Notes under the pieces: generated by a model
Told to the model about the DNA's origin: nothing
Database searches by the model: none
What the model saw: the letters and a program-made list of their open reading frames with translations, nothing else
Program-made: the position numbers and the translations under genes
NCBI GenBank assembly: GCA_023384135.1
Contig: JAHDXS010000001.1
Coordinates: 806,001 to 870,000 of the forward strand
Direction of reading: 5' to 3'
DNA from: Alphaproteobacteria bacterium
GTDB taxonomy: Bacteria; Pseudomonadota; Alphaproteobacteria; Micavibrionales; Micavibrionaceae
Length of the DNA: 64,000 nt
Shown here: positions 26,369 to 35,324 of the stretch, in pieces
Numbering within the stretch: the first letter of the stretch is position 1
Layout of the letters: the number at the start of each line of letters is the position of its first letter

Positions 26369-27658
26369 TCATTGAAGAATATGGAAGGCGATCTTCTTCA
26401 GCCATTCATGCTTGGTTTCGAGCATATGGCCGCGCCCGTACTTGGGGCCTCGGCTGCGGTGCCCCATCAGCTCGTCGATGACTTCCTCCGGCGCACCCGC
26501 ATCGCGCAGCCGGTCCTTGAAAGTGTGACGGAGCGAGTACAGCGTGTGCGCGTCAGTCGGCTTGAGCTTGTTCTCGCGCAAGAACTTGTTGATCGTGCTG
26601 GATGCAGTGTCGGCATTGCGATAGTGCGTGAACCCATGCGGCAACTGAGCGAATGCATAGAGCGATGCTCCGACCAGCGGAATCTTGCGCTCGGAATGCA
26701 GCGTTTTTAGCGCGTGATCGTTGCGCGCCCTGACCCATATATACGGAATCGTGTCCTCTAACAGGATGTCGTCCGGCTTGAGGCCGATAAGCTCCGACTC
26801 TCGCGCCCCTGTATCCGCCATCGCGAAGATGAGAAGCCGCGCTTCTGTGTTCAACCCGGAGAGCGCATTGCCGGAGAGCAGCGTCTCCTGGACGAACCGC
26901 GCCTCGAAGGGAGGACGTGATTTATCAACTTCTTTGAGCCGCGTTCGCGCGAAGGCGGCGTCAATGTCCGTCTCGATCTCCTGCGCGGCGCATACAGCTT
27001 GAAGGATGTCCCGGACGTATTGCATGTTCTTGTTGACGGTGCCTGCAACGGCGGTTTCATCGGCGACGCGATCCATCCAGTATTGTCGATATTTGAGGAT
27101 GTCGCCGCGTGAAACCTCGGAGAGCTTCTTGTCCCCCACCACGTCCATAAACCCGCCCAGAGCAGCGATGCGCGGGTTCTTCCACTTGCGGATTTGATGG
27201 TCGGACTTGTTGACCAGCCTGTCCGCACAGAGCGGCCAGAACTTCTCAAGGCACTCGCCGAGCATCAACCGGGGCGCATCGGCCCCACCGAGCACAGAGG
27301 CCACGATCTGCGGCTGCTCGATTGCACCTGCCGCAGTACGCACACGTTCGATAATTTCTTCGAGCGGGGCCTTGGCGATCTCGGCCACACTCTTGTAGGC
27401 GAAGCCGTGGGCCTTGGCGAGTTTCACAGCGGCGCGGTAAGCCGCGTCACGGTCTGCCTGGCCGTTGGCCTTGATCAGACTGCGCCAGAAATCCTCGATA
27501 TAGTCATTGTAGATTGAGGCTTTGCGATGGGCCTCGCGTTCATCAGTCGTTCCGAGCGATATTTTGATGGAGGTGCGCGTCTCGTAGGGCAGGACGTGAC
27601 CGGGAACGCGCCGCCGGTAGTAGAAATATTCTCCGCGTCTGAATACATATGACCGCAT
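26369..27658 (-). CDS. int: tyrosine recombinase (integrase) of the island
   Basis: 429 residues, ATG at 27656-27658 behind GGGAG. The N-terminus (FRRGEYFYYRRRVPG) matches the DUF6538-type arm domain, followed by a SAM-like core-binding domain (about 130-225) and the catalytic domain. Active residues: Arg286 (GARESEL), Arg377 (SLRHTF), His400 (MGH) and nucleophile Tyr407 (PKYGRG). The usual first catalytic His is Tyr374. It catalyses integration and excision of the island. It lies 140 bp from the tRNA-Ser 3' end, the expected target. Confidence 0.93.
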   Translation of the reverse strand: MRSYVFRRGEYFYYRRRVPGHVLPYETRTSIKISLGTTDEREAHRKASIYNDYIEDFWRSLIKANGQADRDAAYRAAVKLAKAHGFAYKSVAEIAKAPLEEIIERVRTAAGAIEQPQIVASVLGGADAPRLMLGECLEKFWPLCADRLVNKSDHQIRKWKNPRIAALGGFMDVVGDKKLSEVSRGDILKYRQYWMDRVADETAVAGTVNKNMQYVRDILQAVCAAQEIETDIDAAFARTRLKEVDKSRPPFEARFVQETLLSGNALSGLNTEARLLIFAMADTGARESELIGLKPDDILLEDTIPYIWVRARNDHALKTLHSERKIPLVGASLYAFAQLPHGFTHYRNADTASSTINKFLRENKLKPTDAHTLYSLRHTFKDRLRDAGAPEEVIDELMGHRSRGPKYGRGHMLETKHEWLKKIAFHILQ

Positions 27659-27670
27659 CCGCTCCCGTGT

Positions 27671-27770
27671 CCCACCAAGATATTCAATTTGTGTCTCAAA
27701 TAGTCGTAAAGAAAGACCTTTGCACGGTCAACTGAAAACCGCTTACACGTCATATCAATATCTTAGTGGG
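27671..27770. repeat. inverted repeat between int and tRNA-Ser
   Basis: CCCACCAAGATATT (27671-27684) and AATATCTTAGTGGG (27757-27770) match as inverted repeats in 13 of 14 bases, 72 bases apart. They flank the int promoter region and lie close to the presumed attachment site, so they may be integrase arm-type or excisionase sites, or an operator for int. Confidence 0.5.
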
Positions 27771-27798
27771 GAAATAGTTAACGCGGAGTAAACGGCGG

Positions 27799-27888
27799 TG
27801 GCGGAGAGAGGGGGATTTGAACCCCCGATACTCTTGCGAGTATGCCGCATTTCGAGTGCGGTGCATTCAGCCACTCTGCCACCTCTCC
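27799..27888 (-). tRNA. serX: tRNA-Ser (anticodon CGA)
   Basis: 90 bases including an encoded CCA. Acceptor stem GGAGAGG pairs with TCTCTCC (one G-T pair). The anticodon stem CCGCA/TGCGG holds the loop CTCGAAA, anticodon CGA, reading UCG. There is a long variable arm (CATACTCGCAAGAGTATC) as in class II tRNAs, and a T arm of GGGGG-TTCAAAT-CCCCC. The 3' end points toward the island integrase, so this is the likely integration target and the gene end restored by the element. The gene name is nominal. Confidence 0.95.
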
Positions 27889-27972
27889 GGGCCCGGCGTG
27901 CCGGGTTCAAATCTTTTAGGGCTTTACCGCCCCGAAATCAAGGCCTCCCGCAGTCCCCTACGCCGCAGCCCC

Positions 27973-28641
27973 TTAAGCCGCGTCGCGCTCCTGCGGCGGC
28001 TTCTCGGCCGATGCGCCCTGCTCGGCTGCGTCCTTTTCCGCCTTCATGGCCTTGCGCTCCTTATGAATATGCAAAAGCGACGGCAGCACCGACAGAACGA
28101 TAATCGCCAGAACGATGGGCAACAGGTAATGGTCCACCTGATCCGCCGGAATGATGTTCCCCGCCAGATACCCGAGCGTACACAGCCCCGCCACCCACGC
28201 CACGGCGCCCACGACAGTATAAACCATAAACGCCCGGTACGGCATCCGCACCATCCCGGCCAGAAACGGCGCAAAGGTCCGCACGATCGGCATGAACCGC
28301 GCCATGATGATGGTCATGCGCCCGTGCTTTTCGTAAAACCGCTGCGTCATGTCGAGATGCGCACGCTTGATAAAGCGCGTATCGCCCTTCTCGAACAGCT
28401 TGAGCCCGACCCGCCGTCCGATCTCATACCCGACCATGTTCCCGGTGATCGCAGCAATCAGACCGCCCGCGATCAGAATCCAGATATTCAAAAACCCCTG
28501 AGACGCCAGAAACCCGGCCGTAAACAGCAAGCTGTCCCCCGGTAGGAAAAAGAAAAACGGCACGCCCGATTCAAGGAACAGGATGCTCCACACCCCGGCA
28601 TAACCCAGCGAGGTAATCAGTTTCAGAAGATCGAATCCCAT
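27973..28641 (-). CDS. DedA/VTT-family membrane protein
   Basis: 222 residues. The DedA fold is clear: FLESGVPFFFFLPGDSLLF near the start, then AITGNMVGYEIGRRVG, FEKHGRMTIIMARFMPIVRTFAPFLAGMVRM and FMVYTVVGAVAWV. DedA proteins are inner-membrane transporters or flippases, with roles in envelope potential and undecaprenyl-phosphate or lipid recycling. The C-terminal tail is charged (KAMKAEKDAAEQG). First chromosomal gene after the tRNA. Confidence 0.9.
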   Translation of the reverse strand: MGFDLLKLITSLGYAGVWSILFLESGVPFFFFLPGDSLLFTAGFLASQGFLNIWILIAGGLIAAITGNMVGYEIGRRVGLKLFEKGDTRFIKRAHLDMTQRFYEKHGRMTIIMARFMPIVRTFAPFLAGMVRMPYRAFMVYTVVGAVAWVAGLCTLGYLAGNIIPADQVDHYLLPIVLAIIVLSVLPSLLHIHKERKAMKAEKDAAEQGASAEKPPQERDAA

Positions 28642-28744
28642 GGGCTTTTCCTGCTCCGGTCAATGTAAAGCGGCAAAGGTAGGGGAATCGGCGCTTCAGG
28701 GCAACATTTTTAAGACAGAAATCCCCGGCCATCCGACGGCGGCT

Positions 28745-29455
28745 TCAAAACCCCGGCTCGTCAGGCCCCGGCCCGCTCGCCAAAGCCCGGCGCAGCGCCG
28801 CGATCTGCTTTTGTGCCTTCACAAGATCATCCGACCATTGCTGGACGTCCCGCCCCAGCCCCGTCCGCAACCCGGCCGTATGCAGGGCGCCGGCCTCGTG
28901 GGTGTTCGGCCGATCGGAATCCTGACTCGGCTTGCCGGAATCGATGGTCAGGTCGCCGACGATCCGGCTGTGATATCCGTTATCGTGCAGCGTCACCTGA
29001 GTATTGATCACGCACTCGTTCGCCCACACCCCGCAGACCTTGATCTCCAGCGGCAGGCCCAGCGCCTCGGCCTCCTCGCGCAAACTCTCGAAAAACTCGA
29101 CATTCGTGACATAGGCCGACTGCGTGGATTTATGAATGGTCGTGTCCTCGGGATGCGCGTGCAGCCGGTAAAGCCCGCCATACTGCACCTCCTCGTCGCT
29201 GTCCATCATCGCCCAGACGATCTTCGCCCCGTTCGCCCGCATCTCATCCACGAACGGCTGGAGATCGGCGGCCAGAGCCTCCATCCCGGTCTGCCGCCGC
29301 CCTTCGGAAACTTTTGCGATTTTCTGGAACAGTTCGCTGCGGGTGATGTCGTCAGGGTCGGCGCCAGGATCCGGCGGCGCGGATTGCCACATGCCGTCCT
29401 GCATATCGACGACAACCACAACCACCATCTTGTCTCGGATCGGTTCCCCGCTCAT
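28745..29455 (-). CDS. isochorismatase-like cysteine hydrolase
   Basis: 236 residues. The triad positions of the family are seen: Asp in VVDMQDGMW, Lys in IHKSTQSAY, and the Cys in CGVWANECVINTQVTL. The ATG is preceded by AGGTGAG. Family members hydrolyse amides or vinyl ethers (nicotinamidase, N-carbamoyl hydrolases, isochorismatase); the substrate cannot be read from sequence. An insert of about 25 residues after the first strand (PPDPGADPDDITRSELFQ) and a C-terminal helical extension are unusual. Confidence 0.8.
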   Translation of the reverse strand: MSGEPIRDKMVVVVVVDMQDGMWQSAPPDPGADPDDITRSELFQKIAKVSEGRRQTGMEALAADLQPFVDEMRANGAKIVWAMMDSDEEVQYGGLYRLHAHPEDTTIHKSTQSAYVTNVEFFESLREEAEALGLPLEIKVCGVWANECVINTQVTLHDNGYHSRIVGDLTIDSGKPSQDSDRPNTHEAGALHTAGLRTGLGRDVQQWSDDLVKAQKQIAALRRALASGPGPDEPGF

Positions 29456-29540
29456 CTCACCTGCCGCCCATAGGCTTCATTCTTTTCCCTACTTTATTAC
29501 GCTTTTCATAAAAAAATCAACGGTTTTGCCCCGCCGTGGC

Positions 29541-29569
29541 TTTACAACCCGCTCGCCCCGGGGTTAAAA
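29541..29569 (+). promoter_or_regulatory. sigma70-type promoter of guaA, probably leaderless
   Basis: TTTACA, 17 bases, TTAAAA; then 7 bases to the guaA ATG at 29577. The transcription start would fall at or next to the ATG. No ribosome-binding site is seen before this ATG. Confidence 0.5.
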
Positions 29570-29576
29570 CTCAAAC

Positions 29577-31205
29577 ATGACAAAAACACATCCGATTCCC
29601 CTGAAATCTGCGGAAACCCCCATGAACGCCCCCTCGCCCCTGACCGCCCGGCACGACCATATCCTGATCCTCGATTTCGGGTCGCAGGTCACCCAGCTCA
29701 TCGCGCGGCGCTTAAGGGAATCCGGCGTCTACTGCGAAATCTGGCCCTTCAATCAGGCGCCCGAAGACCGCATCCGCGCCTACAACCCGAAGGGGATCAT
29801 TCTCTCCGGCGGCCCGTGCAGCGTAACCGATGAGGGCAGCCCCCGCGCCCCCGATTGCGTCTTCACGATGGGCCTGCCCGTCCTCGGCATCTGCTACGGC
29901 CAGCAAACGATGGTGCAACAGCTCGGCGGGCTGGTCGAACAGGGCGAATCCCATGGCCGCGAATTCGGCCGCGCCTACGTCGATGTCAAGGAACACAATA
30001 ACCTGCTCGACGGCGTCTGGGACAAGGGCGCGCACGAACAGGTCTGGATGAGCCACGGCGACCGCGTGACGAAACTCCCCGCGGGGTTCAAGGTCGTGGG
30101 CACCTCCCCCGGCGCGCCCTACGCCATCATCGCCGATGAATCCCGCAACTTTTACGGCGTGCAATTCCACCCCGAGGTCGTGCACACCCCCCACGGCGCG
30201 GAACTGTATAAAAATTTCACGCACAATATCTGCGGCTGCGCGGGCGACTGGACGATGGCCGCGTTCAAGGACGAGGCCATCGAAAAAATCCGCGCGCAAG
30301 TCGGCAAGGGCAAGGTCATCTGCGGCCTCTCCGGCGGCGTGGACTCCTCCGTCACCGCCGTGCTGTTGCACGAGGCGATCGGCGACCAGCTCACCTGCAT
30401 TTACGTCGATACCGGCCTCATGCGCGCCGGCGAGAGCGAACAGGTGGTGAGCCTCTTCCGCGACCATTACAACATCCCCCTGATCCATGAGGACGCGAGC
30501 GATAAATTCCTGCGGGGGCTGGAGGGCATCTCCGACCCCGAAATCAAGCGCAAGCTTATCGGCGGCCTCTTCATCGACGTGTTCGACCATTGCTCGACCC
30601 GCGTCGGCGGCGCCGATTTCCTGGCGCAGGGAACCTTGTATCCCGACGTGATCGAGTCCGTCAGCTTCACCGGCGGCCCCAGCGTCACGATCAAAAGCCA
30701 CCACAATGTCGGCGGCCTGCCCGAATATATGAAACTCAAACTCGTCGAACCCCTGCGGGAGTTGTTTAAAGACGAGGTGCGCGTTCTGGGCCGCGAACTG
30801 GGAATGCCGGAGGATTTTATCCGCCGCCACCCCTTCCCCGGCCCCGGCCTCGCCATCCGCATCCCCGGCGAGATCACGCCCGAAAAACTCGAAATCCTCC
30901 GCAAGGCCGATACGATCTATCTGGAGGAAATTCGGAACGCAGGTCTGTACGATGCAATCTGGCAGGCGTTTGCGGTATTGCTGCCCGTCCGCACCGTCGG
31001 CGTGATGGGCGACGACCGAACGTATGATTACGTCTGCGCCCTAAGGGCGGTGACGAGCACCGACGGCATGACCGCCGACTACTTCCACTTCGACCATGAA
31101 TTTTTGAGCCGCGTGGCGACCCGCATCATCAACGAGGTGCGCGGCATCAACCGCGTAGTCTACGACATCACCTCCAAACCCCCGGGGACGATTGAGTGGG
31201 AGTGA
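29577..31205 (+). CDS. guaA: GMP synthase (glutamine-hydrolysing)
   Basis: 542 residues. Converts XMP to GMP with ATP and glutamine in the cytosol. Class I amidotransferase domain first ([18 protein letters not shown]; nucleophile Cys in GICYGQQT; His and Glu in FHPEV), then the ATP-pyrophosphatase domain (P-loop SGGVDSS) and the dimerisation domain ending KPPGTIEWE. The start at 29577 gives about 15 extra residues compared with the next ATG (MNAPSPLTA, 29622); I keep the first because a promoter ends 7 bases before it. Followed by three small exported or membrane genes. Confidence 0.97.
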   Translation: MTKTHPIPLKSAETPMNAPSPLTARHDHILILDFGSQVTQLIARRLRESGVYCEIWPFNQAPEDRIRAYNPKGIILSGGPCSVTDEGSPRAPDCVFTMGLPVLGICYGQQTMVQQLGGLVEQGESHGREFGRAYVDVKEHNNLLDGVWDKGAHEQVWMSHGDRVTKLPAGFKVVGTSPGAPYAIIADESRNFYGVQFHPEVVHTPHGAELYKNFTHNICGCAGDWTMAAFKDEAIEKIRAQVGKGKVICGLSGGVDSSVTAVLLHEAIGDQLTCIYVDTGLMRAGESEQVVSLFRDHYNIPLIHEDASDKFLRGLEGISDPEIKRKLIGGLFIDVFDHCSTRVGGADFLAQGTLYPDVIESVSFTGGPSVTIKSHHNVGGLPEYMKLKLVEPLRELFKDEVRVLGRELGMPEDFIRRHPFPGPGLAIRIPGEITPEKLEILRKADTIYLEEIRNAGLYDAIWQAFAVLLPVRTVGVMGDDRTYDYVCALRAVTSTDGMTADYFHFDHEFLSRVATRIINEVRGINRVVYDITSKPPGTIEWE

Positions 31206-31212
31206 GGGGGCC

Positions 31213-31683
31213 ATGGAAAAAAATGAACCGCCTAGCCGCCTTCATTTTTTTCTGACATCCCTGTTTCATGTCTTCGCGCTGTTTATCGCATGGCTGGTTG
31301 TAATGGGCGGCCTAACCGCGTATGTGATGGCCATAGAGAGTACAAATCCTTACGCATCATTTTATTTATTGCTCATGTTTTTAGCACTCTCAGGAATACC
31401 CTCTCTCGGCCTGGCCGTGTTCGTCGGCATATTCTGGAGAAACATCGAAGAATACCCCCGCACATATTTTGGCGTATGCATCTTAATATGGTCTTTCTTG
31501 ATTTATAATTTTGCAGGCGCACAACTTAATGACAATTCGCTCATGATGGCCCTGATATCCATTCCTATTGGGCTGATTGTAATTTCGATTTACTACGCGC
31601 TGATTGCCTATACGATATGGAAAAAACGCCCGATCAACGGCGGAGTTGCCCCCCCGGAACGACCGAGAGGGAGTGATAAATGA
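31213..31683 (+). CDS. four-helix membrane protein, unknown
   Basis: 156 residues from the ATG at 31213, directly behind GAGGGGG. Four hydrophobic segments (about 11-36, 46-70, 79-100, 109-135), then a basic tail. GC content falls here relative to guaA. It overlaps the next gene by 4 bp, so the two are co-translated. No family recognised. Confidence 0.6.
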   Translation: MEKNEPPSRLHFFLTSLFHVFALFIAWLVVMGGLTAYVMAIESTNPYASFYLLLMFLALSGIPSLGLAVFVGIFWRNIEEYPRTYFGVCILIWSFLIYNFAGAQLNDNSLMMALISIPIGLIVISIYYALIAYTIWKKRPINGGVAPPERPRGSDK

Positions 31684-32249
31684 AAAGATGGCTGCCGCTC
31701 TGTTTAACTGTATTCATCTTTTCTTCTCCCGCTCTGGCCGACGACAACACGTTTTGGGAGAAAGTGTCAAAAAGGCCGGATTTAAAAATCACGACCGAGA
31801 ACGGCCGGAAGACCGCTCACTTTGCAAGCGGCGTCAGCATGACCGGCGAGTACAAAGGCGTGGACCGAAGCGGAAAAGGCGCCATACTGTGCGGCTGGGA
31901 AATGTATGTTGCGGTCAGAAATATGGCCGAAATCTGCTCTCCTTCCGAAGAGAGCGAAATCATAAAAAATTTGAACTACGCGATTGAAAAAACCAACGAC
32001 TTTATCGTGGCAAACAGCTTGCATCCGGTAACCAAGGCGGACCTAGAGAAAGGCATAAAAGCAAGACTCGTCAGCTTGAAAGAGGACATGTCAATGCTTG
32101 AAGAAAATGATCTCAGACAAGAATGCTCTTCTGGCCATGCCGCCCAAATGAAAAGGCGCATGATATCTCTTTCATCGGAAGAGTTCAGGAAAGCGGTCGA
32201 TGACTTTTTATCCATCCCAAGACCGCCCGTCACTGAACCATGCCTCTAG
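31680..32249 (+). CDS. periplasmic protein, unknown
   Basis: 189 residues. Signal peptide MKRWLPLCLTVFIFSSPALA, then a helical mature protein with paired cysteines (ILCGWEM...EICSPSEES and RQECSSG...EPCL) that could form disulphides. It starts inside the stop of the membrane-protein gene (ATGA overlap). No recognised domain; likely an envelope component together with its neighbour. Confidence 0.6.
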   Translation: MKRWLPLCLTVFIFSSPALADDNTFWEKVSKRPDLKITTENGRKTAHFASGVSMTGEYKGVDRSGKGAILCGWEMYVAVRNMAEICSPSEESEIIKNLNYAIEKTNDFIVANSLHPVTKADLEKGIKARLVSLKEDMSMLEENDLRQECSSGHAAQMKRRMISLSSEEFRKAVDDFLSIPRPPVTEPCL

Positions 32250-32271
32250 AAAAAGCGATTGAGGGGGGTTA

Positions 32272-32841
32272 ATGAAAAAAGCATTTTTATTTATTCTTTC
32301 TATATTATTTCTAACTGTCGCCTGTTTTAAATTCTGGGAATACCAATTTTATCTAAGTGCTGTACCACAAGAATTCGGCGTATATAAAATTCTATACCGC
32401 CAAGAAAATGCATGGGGGTTCGGCCCAGGAGGAAACGAAACAGGTATCAGGGTTTATGAACTGCCAGAGCAAACCTACCAAATTATTCAACAACAAGGAT
32501 TGGAATATCTTAATAACTTACCCTCCGCCAAAGCAAGACAGGTAAAAGGACGATCAGACTGGAGAGGAAAATATAAAAACTGGTTAGAAACACCAATTAA
32601 TGTTACACGGCATTGGACTGATTATATGTCTTTGCCGGATGATGCAGATTATTCAAAAGAAGTTCCTTCTATATCCCATTATATGAGCGCTTATGGCTTT
32701 GGTCTTCGAATAGACCCCAAAATAAGGAATCTTGCCGACGACGCCTTAAAAAGCCCAGGAAACTACTATGCCTACGGACGTATTGGAGTAATCATTGTTA
32801 TTCCACAGAAGAAGAGAGTTATATACGCATATAACGGTTGA
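32272..32841 (+). CDS. AT-rich membrane-anchored protein, unknown
   Basis: 189 residues, ATG behind GAGGGGGG. One N-terminal hydrophobic anchor (FLFILSILFLTVACF, with a lipobox-like TVAC) and a soluble, aromatic-rich remainder (WEYQFYLSAVPQEFGVYKILY; HWTDYMSLPDD). Base composition is far more AT-rich than the surrounding core, as in the J-domain gene at 50899, suggesting later acquisition. No family recognised. Confidence 0.6.
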   Translation: MKKAFLFILSILFLTVACFKFWEYQFYLSAVPQEFGVYKILYRQENAWGFGPGGNETGIRVYELPEQTYQIIQQQGLEYLNNLPSAKARQVKGRSDWRGKYKNWLETPINVTRHWTDYMSLPDDADYSKEVPSISHYMSAYGFGLRIDPKIRNLADDALKSPGNYYAYGRIGVIIVIPQKKRVIYAYNG

Positions 32842-32875
32842 TTATAATTCCATATAGACAAAAATTTGACATCCC

Positions 32876-32904
32876 CGCCCTAACCCATTACTCTGTAAAG
32901 AAAA
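32876..32904 (+). promoter_or_regulatory. sigma70-type promoter before the TsaE-like gene
   Basis: TTGACA, 17 bases, TACTCT. Unlike the neighbouring promoters it leaves 19 bases before the GTG start at 32924, enough for a short leader. Confidence 0.5.
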
Positions 32905-32923
32905 AAGAACAGGGTGTGACAGG

Positions 32924-33688
32924 GTGAAGGGCCAAAAATTCATCAATGCCGAAAATCTGCCGGAACTCGCGAGCGCCTTCGCGCGGTCGGTCGGCCCGGC
33001 CTTTTCCGAATCCGAAAATCCCGAGGTGAAAGTCTCCCTGATCGGCGAGCCGGGCGTGGGCAAATCCTACATCTCCGCGAAACTCTCCGAGGCCGTTCTG
33101 GGCGATAACGTCACGGCAAAGGTGCAAATCGTCCCCCGCGAAAACATGCACGACCTCATCCTCTGGTCCGCGCGCGAAACCGACACGCTGCAAATCATTC
33201 AGTACGACGAGGCCTCCACCCGCTACGTTGACGATTCCTACCACGATTTCGTAGAGCGCCAGCGCGCGCAAAACCCCGTGCCCGTCCGCGAAAAACCCGG
33301 CATCGTCTTCGCCGAACACCCCGACCTGAAAACGGAAAAAACCTCCGACATCATCGTGCGCGTCGCCTTCTCGCCGGAGCAGCAGGCGGCGATCGCCCGC
33401 TTGCGCGAATCCATGGACGGCGCGGATGCCGAAACCCTCACCATCATCAAAAACGAACTCGCCGGCGTGGCGGGCCAAGGCTGCCTCCTCGAAATGGAGA
33501 TCCAAAGCGCCCGCATCGACGAAGGCCCGCTGGTCGATTTCTTCGACCCGCCCGATTTCTCCGAGCTGGCGGAACCGGAATCCCCGGACTTCAGCGAGCT
33601 TGTCGCCCCCTCGCAGGAATCCGCCCACCTCGAAGACGCCTCCGCCGACCGCCGCCCCGACGCCCCCGGCCACGAATACGATATGTAA
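32924..33688 (+). CDS. TsaE-like P-loop ATPase with acidic tail
   Basis: 254 residues from a GTG behind ACAGGG. Walker A GEPGVGKSY (about 42-50) follows NLPELASAFARSVGPAF, an arrangement like TsaE/YjeE, the small ATPase of the tRNA t6A pathway. IIQYDEAS and GIVFAEHPDL echo its later motifs. But TsaE proteins are about 150 residues; this one has 100 extra at the C-terminus, rich in D, E and P with a repeated PDFSELxxP unit (about 205-222). So it may be TsaE with an added tail or a divergent paralogue. Naming is uncertain. Confidence 0.5.
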   Translation: MKGQKFINAENLPELASAFARSVGPAFSESENPEVKVSLIGEPGVGKSYISAKLSEAVLGDNVTAKVQIVPRENMHDLILWSARETDTLQIIQYDEASTRYVDDSYHDFVERQRAQNPVPVREKPGIVFAEHPDLKTEKTSDIIVRVAFSPEQQAAIARLRESMDGADAETLTIIKNELAGVAGQGCLLEMEIQSARIDEGPLVDFFDPPDFSELAEPESPDFSELVAPSQESAHLEDASADRRPDAPGHEYDM

Positions 33689-33715
33689 CCCGAACCGTCA
33701 TTGCGAACCCGCCCC

Positions 33716-33838
33716 CTTCTTGTCATCCCCGCGTAGGCGGGGATCCAGTAAACCACATCACCATGGATTCCGGCCTTCGCCGGAATGACGCCATTTAATG
33801 TCATCCTGAGCGCAGCGAAGGATCTTGTAACCTGTAAC
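33716..33838. repeat. dispersed palindromic repeats, copy A
   Basis: Contains an R1 repeat (TCATCCCCGC, GCGGGGATCCAGT and, after a short spacer, GGATTCCGGCC, GCCGGAATGAC; two stem-loops) followed by an R2 repeat (GTCATCCTGAGCGCAG, CGAAGGATCTTGTAAC). Matching copies are at about 41757, 46307, 57700 and 59625. Confidence 0.85.
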
Positions 33839-33861
33839 TCCCCCTCTTGCTCTACTTCCCA

Positions 33862-33891
33862 TTGACTTCCTCGGCCCCGAGCCACGATAAT
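33862..33891 (+). promoter_or_regulatory. promoter, probably leaderless
   Basis: TTGACT, 18 bases, GATAAT; 6 bases before the ATG at 33898. Confidence 0.55.
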
Positions 33892-33897
33892 CCGATC

Positions 33898-34446
33898 ATG
33901 ACCTACCGCTACCAAGGCTGGCATCTATATGGAGGTTTCTCACTCCGCTTGATTCTATGCTCCGTTTTTTTGCTGTTCTTTTCCGTAACTTTCTCCGAAT
34001 CCGGCATCGCAATCGTCAACTTATTGATGCTCGGAATGGCGCTGCTCCTTCTTCACGAAAGCTGGGCCTATCTCCGCGCTATCCTCTGCCCCGTGATTTT
34101 AAAAATCAAAAGCGAAACCATAGAGATACAAGGGATTGGCACAATCCCCCTTGACGCATTAAGGCGCTTCTCATTTTCTTTTTCTGACACGGTTTATGGC
34201 CTGCCCGGCCTAAGGGGACTAATAAGCGTAAACCGCCTGACCGTCGCCGCCGAGAAAGACGGAGAAGTCATAACAAAAAAATTCCGCATCCTGCCCGACG
34301 CCTGCATGAGCGCCAAAAAACACGAAATCCTCTCCGCCCTTGCCGCAAAATTTCCCGGCATCGAAAAAAGCCGCAACGAGAAATCCCCGAAAGTGGCCGA
34401 CGTGTATCTGGATTTTGAAAACGATAAGCCCACCCAAAACCATTGA
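33898..34446 (+). CDS. membrane protein with PH-like tail, unknown
   Basis: 182 residues from the ATG at 33898, chosen because a promoter ends 6 bases before it. Two hydrophobic segments (about 10-33 and 36-58), then a beta-rich domain (KIKSETIEIQGIGTIPLDALRRFSF; LISVNRLTVAAEKDG) like the PH-like domains of small bacterial membrane proteins. The C-terminus is Lys-rich. No specific family. Confidence 0.55.
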   Translation: MTYRYQGWHLYGGFSLRLILCSVFLLFFSVTFSESGIAIVNLLMLGMALLLLHESWAYLRAILCPVILKIKSETIEIQGIGTIPLDALRRFSFSFSDTVYGLPGLRGLISVNRLTVAAEKDGEVITKKFRILPDACMSAKKHEILSALAAKFPGIEKSRNEKSPKVADVYLDFENDKPTQNH

Positions 34447-34472
34447 CTTCCCCGCGCCTCGGCCCGAATAAT
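34443..34472 (+). promoter_or_regulatory. promoter, probably leaderless
   Basis: TTGACT, 18 bases, AATAAT; 7 bases before the ATG at 34480. The -35 box overlaps the stop codon of the previous gene. Confidence 0.55.
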
Positions 34473-34479
34473 CTCCCCC

Positions 34480-35292
34480 ATGAACAACGCCCCGCCCATA
34501 GACCCTGCCGCCGAACGCGAAATCCAGTCCGCCCTCGACCGCGCACAAACCGAACACGCGGTCACGATCCTCCACGCCGTCGAAAGCGGCAGCCGCGCAT
34601 GGGGCTTCGCCTCGCCCGACAGCGATTACGACGTGCGCTTCATCTACGCGCATGAACGCGACTGGTATCTCTCCGTCTACCCGGGCCGCGACGTGATCGA
34701 ATACCCCATAACCGGAGTGTTCGACATCGGCGGCTGGGATCTGAAAAAGGCGCTGCACCTCGCCCTAAAATCGAACGCCGTGGTGATGGAATGGCTCAAC
34801 TCCCCCATCCTCTATCGCGGCAACCCCGAATTCGCCGCCGCGATGAGGGAGTTCTGGCTCCGCGCCGCCGACCGCAAGGCGCTGCTCAACCATTACCTGA
34901 ATCTCGGAAAACGGCAGGTCGATCAGAACTGGCGCACCGCCGAAACGGTGAACGTGAAAAAATACCTCTACGTCCTGCGCCCCGCGCTGGCGATCCGCTG
35001 GCTGCGGCAACAAGGCGAACCCTTGCAAACCTTGCCCATGAACGTGCGGGAGCTGATCGCGGGCGCGGACATTCCGCTGAATATTCAGGAGGCGATCGCC
35101 GACATCATCGCCCGCAAGGCCGGTCTGGCGGAGGGGCAGGAAACCGGGCGCATCCCCCTGCTTGATCAATTCGCGGAAACCGAATTCGCTTCCGCCGAAA
35201 CCCTGATCGCCGCCCTGCCCGCCCGCGCCGAGGACCTCCGCCCTGAGGCCGACGCCCTCTTTCGCGCATGGTTATACGATAGAAGAGATTGA
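34480..35292 (+). CDS. RlaP-type nucleotidyltransferase
   Basis: 270 residues. The polymerase-beta-type motif is intact: GSRAWGFAS (37-45), then SDYDVR with Asp49 and Asp51, and later YPITGVFDIGGWDLKKALHLALKSNAVVMEWLNSPILY, the pattern of RlaP (RNA-ligase-associated nucleotidyltransferase) proteins. Such proteins are predicted to add a nucleotide to RNA ends or another substrate; none has been tied to this context. It has its own promoter and is followed by pdxT. Confidence 0.8.
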   Translation: MNNAPPIDPAAEREIQSALDRAQTEHAVTILHAVESGSRAWGFASPDSDYDVRFIYAHERDWYLSVYPGRDVIEYPITGVFDIGGWDLKKALHLALKSNAVVMEWLNSPILYRGNPEFAAAMREFWLRAADRKALLNHYLNLGKRQVDQNWRTAETVNVKKYLYVLRPALAIRWLRQQGEPLQTLPMNVRELIAGADIPLNIQEAIADIIARKAGLAEGQETGRIPLLDQFAETEFASAETLIAALPARAEDLRPEADALFRAWLYDRRD

Positions 35293-35318
35293 CTTCCCGC
35301 CCCGCAAGGCCCTAAAAC
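35289..35318 (+). promoter_or_regulatory. promoter of pdxT, probably leaderless
   Basis: TTGACT, 18 bases, TAAAAC; 6 bases before the ATG at 35325. The -35 box overlaps the upstream stop codon. Confidence 0.5.
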
Positions 35319-35324
35319 CCCGCT

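Noticed and set aside
26189..26710. A 173-codon plus-strand gene beside the integrase
   Set aside because: More than half lies opposite int; composition is R/A/Q filler without a ribosome site.
29712..30830. A 372-codon minus-strand frame opposite guaA
   Set aside because: GuaA motifs are complete on the other strand; this frame has only Ala/Val/Asp-rich filler.
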